Assembly (NCBI GenBank): GCA_003427395.1
Contig: BFEA01000020.1
Coordinates: 2,654,236-2,676,133, forward strand
Source of the DNA: Chara braunii
Lineage: Eukaryota > Streptophyta > Charophyceae > Charales > Characeae
Length of the DNA: 21,898 bases
Direction: 5' to 3'
The translations under genes were made by a program, and so were the position numbers. Positions 16,875-21,898 of the stretch are shown in pieces; within the stretch, counting starts at the first letter, position 1, and every line of letters starts with the position of its first letter. The notes under the pieces were generated by a model. It saw only the letters and a list, made by a program, of their open reading frames with translations. It made no database searches and was not told the origin of the DNA.

Positions 16875-18068
16875 TGGTAGTTGACGCTCTCTCAAGACGA
16901 AGTGACTTCTTTGGAACCATTGTTACCTACTTAGACATCGGAAACGAACTGAAGAATAAGATTAGAAAAGGATACACCACTGACCAGATCTGGCGCCCTA
17001 TTATAGATAATCTGAAATCTAATCCTAAACCTTTCCCTGATTATTGAATGGTTGATGGAATACTTTTCTTCATTGATGGTAATGAACAAAGAATATGTGT
17101 TCCACATAATGAACCTATAAAGAGTCTAATTCTTGGTGAGTGCTATGATACTGAAAGACACTTTGGGTTAAAAAAAACTTTTGCCGATGTCCAACAACAT
17201 TTTGTTTGGCAAGGAATGAAAAACGACACATGAACGTACATGAGAACTTGTCTTGTGTGCCACTGCAACAAGCCATCCTACGAGAGTCCCTTGGGACGAC
17301 TGAGACCACTACCAATTCCCGAAAGACCAGGAGAGTCTATTTCCATCGACTTCATGAGCTTAACGAAGAGTCGAAATGGAAACAATCAGGTACTGGTAAT
17401 CGTGGATCGAATCTCTAAGTACCCTATATTTGTTCCTTTGCCCGCTGAAGCAAGAACTGAGTTTGTAATTCAAAAGTTTCAGATGCCATGAGTTTCTGAA
17501 TATGGATTTCCCAAGACTATTGTATCTAACAGAGATGAGCGATTTACAAGCGAGCAATGGCAAGAACTGATGAAAGCTTATGGCACCAGACTGCCTATGT
17601 CCTCAGGACGACATCGTGAAACCAATGGTCAAACTGAACAAATGAATAAGTTGTGCCAGCAGCTCCTGCGTACGTACGTGCACCCTGACCAGATTGACTG
17701 GGATGAGAACCTACCCAAGATTGCCAGTGCATATAGTAACAGCAGGACGCATGCCTAATGCACTGCATACAGGTTGGCAACCTCTCAGACCGATTGACTT
17801 CCTAACAAGGGACCAAATCCAAAAGCTTCCCCCAGGAACACGAGAATTTGCAGTTCTCTATGAGCAAGACATTCAGAAAGCAAAAGAGAATATAAAGAAA
17901 GCCCAAGAGAAAAAGATTGAACAGGCAAACAAACATAAAAGGCCTGCGCAATTGAAAGAAGGAGATATGGTTTGGATGAAACCTAACGAATTCTCACTTG
18001 AGGAAAATGTCTTGCATAAACTGCTACCCGTCTACCATGGACCCTGGGAAGTTGTTACCCTACGATGA
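16875..18068 (+). pseudogene. pol: Integrase, decayed
   Basis: Integrase inserts the cDNA into the genome. Starting from VVDALSRR right after insertion 2, frame 2 shows the zinc-binding end: the first expected His is Tyr (ECYDTERHFG), the second His is kept, and C-L-V-C is at 17249-17260. The catalytic triad has Asp in SIDFM (17348), but the second Asp is Asn (VSNRDERF, codon 17528). The Glu in GQTEQMNK (17636) has exactly 35 residues between, matching D-D(35)-E spacing. In-frame stops are at 17045, 17231 and 17489 (all TGA). Near 17745 the reading moves to frame 3 and runs through the C-terminal region (GDMVWMKP, HGPWEVV) to 18068. The integrase is catalytically dead as well as truncated. 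Confidence 0.9.
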
Positions 18069-18287
18069 AGGACAGGAATTTCCAAACAGACCGTCCTCTT
18101 TTCCACCTTCAATGGATGGCGGGTACCAAGTTGAGAAGATACTTGAGCATGGGTTTTCCTCCAATGGAACTACAGGAAACCTCAAAAACAGTATAAGGTA
18201 AAGTTTCCTAGTCAACCGCCAACTGAAGCTCGATGGTTCAGCAAAAGAGAGCCCCCGACATCATTAATGGATACGAGAGAAGACTGA
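18069..18287 (+). pseudogene. pol: Chromodomain-like integrase tail, decayed
   Basis: In frame 1, YQVEKILEHGFSSNG (from 18124) matches the first chromodomain strand pattern (x-V-E-K-I-L-x-H). After a shift to frame 3 (18189), QYKVKFPSQPPTEARWF matches the second half (Q-Y-L-V-K-W...P-x-x-x-T-W). The frame stops at 18285. Some aromatic cage positions seem unlike the canonical domain, as in many plant chromoviruses. Chromodomains in integrases are thought to direct insertion toward particular chromatin. This places the element among chromoviruses. Confidence 0.72.
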
Positions 18288-18332
18288 GAACAGACTGCCT
18301 GAAAAGAAATTCCTGCGATGGAACTTGAAATC

Positions 18333-18345
18333 AGGCAGGGTGGAA
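18333..18345 (+). other. Polypurine tract (weak)
   Basis: AGGCAGGGTGGAA lies directly upstream of the 3' LTR, the position of the plus-strand primer. It has two pyrimidines, so it is either degenerate or imperfect from the start. Confidence 0.55.
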
Positions 18346-19383
18346 TGCTGTAACTCGTGTGCCAAATTGAGCCGCTGGGCTCCCGACGCGCCCACAGACG
18401 AGCACAAACGGGCAGGCCTAAAAAAAGAGGGGTCAAACAAGCCTTGAAAATGGCCCAGGCTGACAGTTGACCGAAAAGTCAACAGTCAACTCGTGGACCC
18501 AGGCCCAGATCCGAGAAGTCGAAGTCAACACCCACGATTTCATGGCTGCTGAGCTGGAATGATCTAACCGTTGTCTGCAGGTTCCGGAAGATTCAGGCCT
18601 AGAGGAGTCCAAACTGAAGGGATGATGCGGGCCCACACATGGACCGACACTGACTCTGGACAGCGTGAGTCGATGCTACAAAAGGTTGACCTCGCCACTG
18701 TTCGGGCATCCAGTCCTGCGAGTTGCTTGTGGCTATGACGCTGCACGTGAGACTTGAGAGGGAGTGCTGGCGCCAGGCTGCTTCATGGGCACCGGCCAGA
18801 TATCGTAGTGTAGAGAGAGGGAGAGAACGGCCACGGCCGCGACCATAGATGGCGACGACGGAATGAGGAGAGGGAGGGAAAGAGCGTGGGTGATGTGAGT
18901 TGTCGTGCGTACGCACCTGATTTCTTCAGATGTGAAGTGGCTGCCGATTCTGCTTGCTGTTGGAGATCATTTATCTGCAAGGGCTGCTTCCACAATCGTC
19001 CACGTGTCTCCTTGAGTTCAGTTTGCCGACGTGGCACATTGAGTGTGGAATGCTGACGTGGCACATTTAGTGTAGAATGCTGATGTGGCACATTGAGTGC
19101 AAAATGCTGACGTGGCACATTGAGTGCTGATTGCCGATGTGGCAGAGGTGGGGAGCCTGAAGGAGAAGAGGGGCTTAATTGCTGTGTTACACTTCTCTTT
19201 CCAACTGTCTGTTCTCCCCTCCTCTCTTCTGGATACTGTGGACTTTGAGACTCGTGTGGTAATGAGGAAACATTTACTTCAACTACTTAGAACTGATGGA
19301 CTTATTGGATTTGATTATTTCACGACACTGTACAACATTGTGTATCTGTGACATGATTGGATGATAAGACTGGGTTCATTACA
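18346..19383 (+). repeat. 3' LTR
   Basis: Direct repeat of 5939-6977 with the same ends (TGCTGTAACTCG ... TTCATTACA). It is followed by ATGAT, matching the ATGA before the 5' LTR. Transitions at CpG/TpG are frequent between the copies. It would supply the polyadenylation signal; I cannot place it. Confidence 0.93.
19029..19145 (+). repeat. 27-bp ACGTGGCA minisatellite, 3' LTR copy
   Basis: Starts at 19029, 19056, 19083, 19110 and 19137, again exactly 27 bp apart. Two of the five cores have become ATGTGGCA (19083 and 19137), one of them (19083) not the same unit-for-unit change as a loss by slippage would give. Confidence 0.92.
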
Positions 19384-20160
19384 ATGATGGTGCTGATGGC
19401 TGCAAGATCCGGCTGCATTTTTCAGTCAGCATGTGGACTTCTTTCCATTCAGGTAGTGGTTTCAAATTCATAATAATCGGAAAGAGGGAGGAAGCAAGCC
19501 TTCAAAATACAGAGGTAGGTGCCTCAGGGTCAACCTGTTGGTCTGTTGCTGGCTACACATTGGAGGTCAGTTGATTGTTGGTGGTACAACATGTATGCAG
19601 AAGGTAAAATTGGACCCGGCTTACCCAACAAGCAAAGAGACCCTGGCAGCTCGGGTAGCTTTACCCTTTGAGGCTGTACAGAGCAGCCGTCCTTTCTTGC
19701 CCAATTGTGGGTTCAGTCAATGGCTGGCGACATGCCCCACATTATCCACAGCCAGAGATGGTCCAGCATATTAACAAAGGCCGCAAGAGCGGATAACATA
19801 CATCGATGGTTGGCACAGTTTGTTATACAATATCCAGACTACATTCTATTGATTACTTTGGAGTTTGACAACAAACAGAGGATTATGTTGAATCGGCAAA
19901 ACAAAGACCATGGGTGTGCAACCTCTTCTTCTTCATCGATAATGCATTCGTACAGGTCGGACATTTTGAATGTATCAAGAACAGCAAAGATCCAGATACA
20001 TTTCAAATGTTGAACACTGGAGCGAGGCTTTTAGGTGGTAACAAAGGGTATGGAACAAATGGTTTTGAATGGAGGTTTCCCAACCATTTTGCAAGCCCTG
20101 GGAGGAGAGGACAGGCACACGCCACCAAGCTGCCCCCAACCCCCCATCTGCATAGCGTCT
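19384..20160 (+). other. Unassigned flank with coding-like remnants
   Basis: Three overlapping plus-strand frames look more protein-like than chance: 19538-19774 (frame 2), 19705-20013 (frame 1, with RWLAQFVIQYPDYILLITLE) and 19914-20162 (frame 3, with NLFFFIDNAFVQVGHFECIK). Together they could be one decayed gene with two frameshifts, or exons. I do not recognise the family. Confidence 0.35.
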
Positions 20161-20509
20161 AGTGCAACAGGGGTGGGACACCGAGCCTTTGCACCTGATG
20201 CTGCTTCTTAATCTTCTTTTCCGAACACTGTTTCATGCTTGCCGGTGATAAGCAACCAGAGTTCCACCCCCCAGAATAGATGGGGCTAACTTGTGTGTGA
20301 AAAAAACAAAAGAAAAAAAACAAAAGGTAAAACTTCAAACTCTGGAGAAAACAAAGACAATAATAAGGTACACAGACCCTGGGAACGGGACTGGGACAAC
20401 AAAGATGATAGATATGGAACCTCTTCTTCAAAGATTGCGACATGATGAAGTACAAAGACTCTGGGACTGGGCACAATAGGGCCTCACTCAGTGTCGGAAC
20501 AGAATGGTA
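20161..20509. other. No gene recognised
   Basis: Contains an A-rich run (20299-20330). A short repeated phrase, ACAAAGACTCTGGGACTGGG, occurs near 20451 and in looser form near 20372. No domain or RNA gene is seen. Confidence 0.5.
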
Positions 20510-20875
20510 TTAGTGTGAATCGCGAACCTCCACAAGCGCTGCATTGAGAAGAAGAACCATAACCACAAGCTTGTTATCCGCGCTCAGCCAGTCTGCATAT
20601 GCAGTCGCAAATGTCTGCAACATCACAAATGTGAAAGTTGATTCAACAATGTCAGTGAGAATCACTTTGCACAGTCCACATCAAAAAGGTGCCCAATCTT
20701 CGTAATCTTGCTATGTGCTCATACCCAGTCCGCAGACGCAGTGGCAAGTGTTGGCTAAGTCGAGGAAATGAGAGCTGATACAACAACAATGGAGAGAAGT
20801 TGGGAACGATTGTTTGTATGATTCCATAATCCACATTAAAGAGGCACACACCCAAGACATCAATGATTCGGAAAT
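20510..20875 (-). repeat. Diverged duplication with a short coding-like minus frame
   Basis: On the minus strand, 20510-20686 is open for 57 codons (segment TFTFVMLQTFATAYADW) between two stops. The same block recurs in diverged form at about 20719-20875; landmarks on the minus strand are TGTTGWATCARCT and ACTGCRTMTGCRGACTGG. The second copy is frame-broken. This may be a duplicated exon remnant; the family is unknown. Confidence 0.4.
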
Positions 20876-20994
20876 TCTCACTCTACTCGAATTTCTCATG
20901 ACAAGCAGTGTGCCTACCCTAAAGACTACCATCTTCATCCAAGTAGGTGCCTGGTCATTATGGCTGCATCTGGACTGAAAGTCGTGTTTGTTTT

Positions 20995-21300
20995 CCTGAT
21001 CTCCATGCACGGAGGCGAGAAGGTACTCTCAAGAAAGTGTGCCTGGGAATCAACTTAACAACTACCAACCCTAGCAGATACATTCGCTTTCCCTTTTGCT
21101 TATCCTGACCTCCACACATCGAGGCGAGAAGGTACTCACAAGCAAGTGTATCCGGGAAGTGGGTCCGGGAATCAATTGAACAACTACCAACCCTAGCAGA
21201 CACTTTTCCTCTGCTTTCGATCTTCCTGACATCCGCGCACGGAGGCGAGAAGGTACTCACAAGCAAGTGTGTTCGGGAATCAAGTGAACAGTTACCAACC
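20995..21300. repeat. Tandem repeat, about 110-120-bp unit, 2.6 copies
   Basis: Copies start at CCTGAYMTCC at 20995, 21104 and 21225. Shared words are GAGGCGAGAAGGTACTC, CAAGTGT, GGGAATCAA and TACCAACCCTAGCAGA. Copy 2 has an extra 12 bp (a doubled CCGGGAA segment). Copy 3 stops at ACCAACC. Confidence 0.9.
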
Positions 21301-21819
21301 TTTTAGTCCAGAGTTTATATTAGAAGTGCGACTCCCAGATCTTCATATCCTTCAGCATTTTGGTTTCCAATGCTTAAAGCCTTGAACTTCTAAGTACCTT
21401 TACAGTAAGTTTATACTACTTTGACGGGTTGAAGGGTGCCTGTTGCGGCTTCGCTCGCAAAAAATGAAGGAAAAAAGAAAAAAAATATTTACAAATGAGA
21501 AGAGGTGGGGGTATTGTCGGGGGGCGGGGAGGGGGGGGGGGGAAGTGGTGGATTTGAGGCTCACCTGTGAACTCTTGTTGACGCAGTCTATGCATTGGCC
21601 TTGGAAAGACTCTCTCTTTTTTTTTTTTTTTTGGCTTTCAACATTTGCATTGGACATACCTGAGATACTGAGATAGACCTGTTGAGGCTGAAGGGTTTGA
21701 CAGGTTGGTGGTAGTCGTTCAAAAAAGGGTCCCAATGGACCATGGATCACATATGAAACTGATGGGAACAAACTACACTTTATCGGGTTTTTCTTTTTTT
21801 TGGCGCAGTTAGTTAGATT

Positions 21820-21821
<2 letters not shown>
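21301..21821. other. No gene recognised; G-rich and T16 tracts
   Basis: G5, G6, G4 and G12 runs lie at 21507-21542 and T16 at 21617-21632. The rest has no domain or RNA gene. Confidence 0.6.

Positions 21822-21898
<77 letters not shown>
21822..21898. repeat. (CT)n microsatellite reaching the window end
   Basis: About 38 uninterrupted CT units run to the last base, so the true length is unknown. Confidence 0.97.

Larger units (their letters stand above)
5939..19383 (+). mobile_element. Ty3/gypsy chromovirus LTR retrotransposon, decayed, with two nested insertions
   Basis: Two roughly 1,039-bp direct repeats (5939-6977 and 18346-19383) both begin TGCTGTAACTCG and end TTCATTACA (TG...CA ends). 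The order between them is PBS, gag, protease, RT, RNase H, integrase and chromodomain-like tail, which is diagnostic of Ty3/gypsy; copia elements place integrase before RT. The 5' flank ends ATGA and the 3' flank begins ATGAT, so a 4-bp target duplication is clear and a 5-bp one (ATGAT) would need one lost T. The LTRs differ by roughly 10% over the first few hundred bases by eye, so the insertion is old. Net of the two insertions the element would be about 8.3 kb. Confidence 0.93.

Noticed and set aside
16875-18287. Functional integrase or a domesticated gene
   Set aside because: Three in-frame TGA stops, two frameshifts and the loss of a catalytic Asp leave nothing translatable as a whole domain.
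20958-21266. Minus-strand 102-codon open frame
   Set aside because: It is explained by translation of the 110-120-bp tandem repeat; no domain and no start context.

Overview
This is intergenic nuclear DNA from a eukaryote, most likely a streptophyte (a green plant or charophyte alga). Four things point there: a U6-like snRNA remnant whose 3' part reads like plant U6; a Ty3/gypsy retrotransposon whose primer-binding site nearly matches the initiator-Met tRNA site common in plants; a ChlI (magnesium chelatase) fragment, which requires a photosynthetic source; and heavy microsatellite and homopolymer content. Chara or a relative would fit, but that is a guess from general character. I see no intact host gene, and no prokaryotic gene structure.

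Layout. 1-5938 is gene-poor flank: short tandem duplications (401-616, 638-709, 2065-2268, 3681-4072), a decayed U6 copy (2330-2396), a CCGGAC-motif patch ending in A29 (4660-4829), and unassigned sequence. 5939-19383 is one old, complete-ended Ty3/gypsy element of the chromovirus type: 5' LTR (5939-6977), PBS (6981-6992), a repeat-rich leader (to about 7870), gag, protease, RT, RNase H, integrase and a chromodomain-like tail, a weak polypurine tract, and 3' LTR (18346-19383). All coding parts are broken by stops and frameshifts. 19384-21898 is right flank: decayed coding-looking stretches, a tandem repeat, a G-rich tract, and a (CT)n run that reaches the window end.

The element is a nest. 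Insertion 1 (about 10897-12665) splits RT between its TNAPATF region and the YLDD motif. It carries three CCGAACATGTTCGG-type palindromes, two (TG)n tracts and a strikingly T-poor stretch. Insertion 2 (13475-16874) splits the RNase H/integrase linker. It is flanked by a perfect 12-bp target duplication, ends A-rich, has no replication genes, is built from duplicated modules, and contains a 26-codon ChlI fragment in an AT-rich pocket. Insertion 2 is the least expected object here.

The LTRs and leader are dense in ACGT-core (bZIP-type) sites in 27-bp and 28-bp tandem units and in TTGAC (W-box) cores, which suggests a stress-type promoter. Nothing here looks able to make functional protein today.
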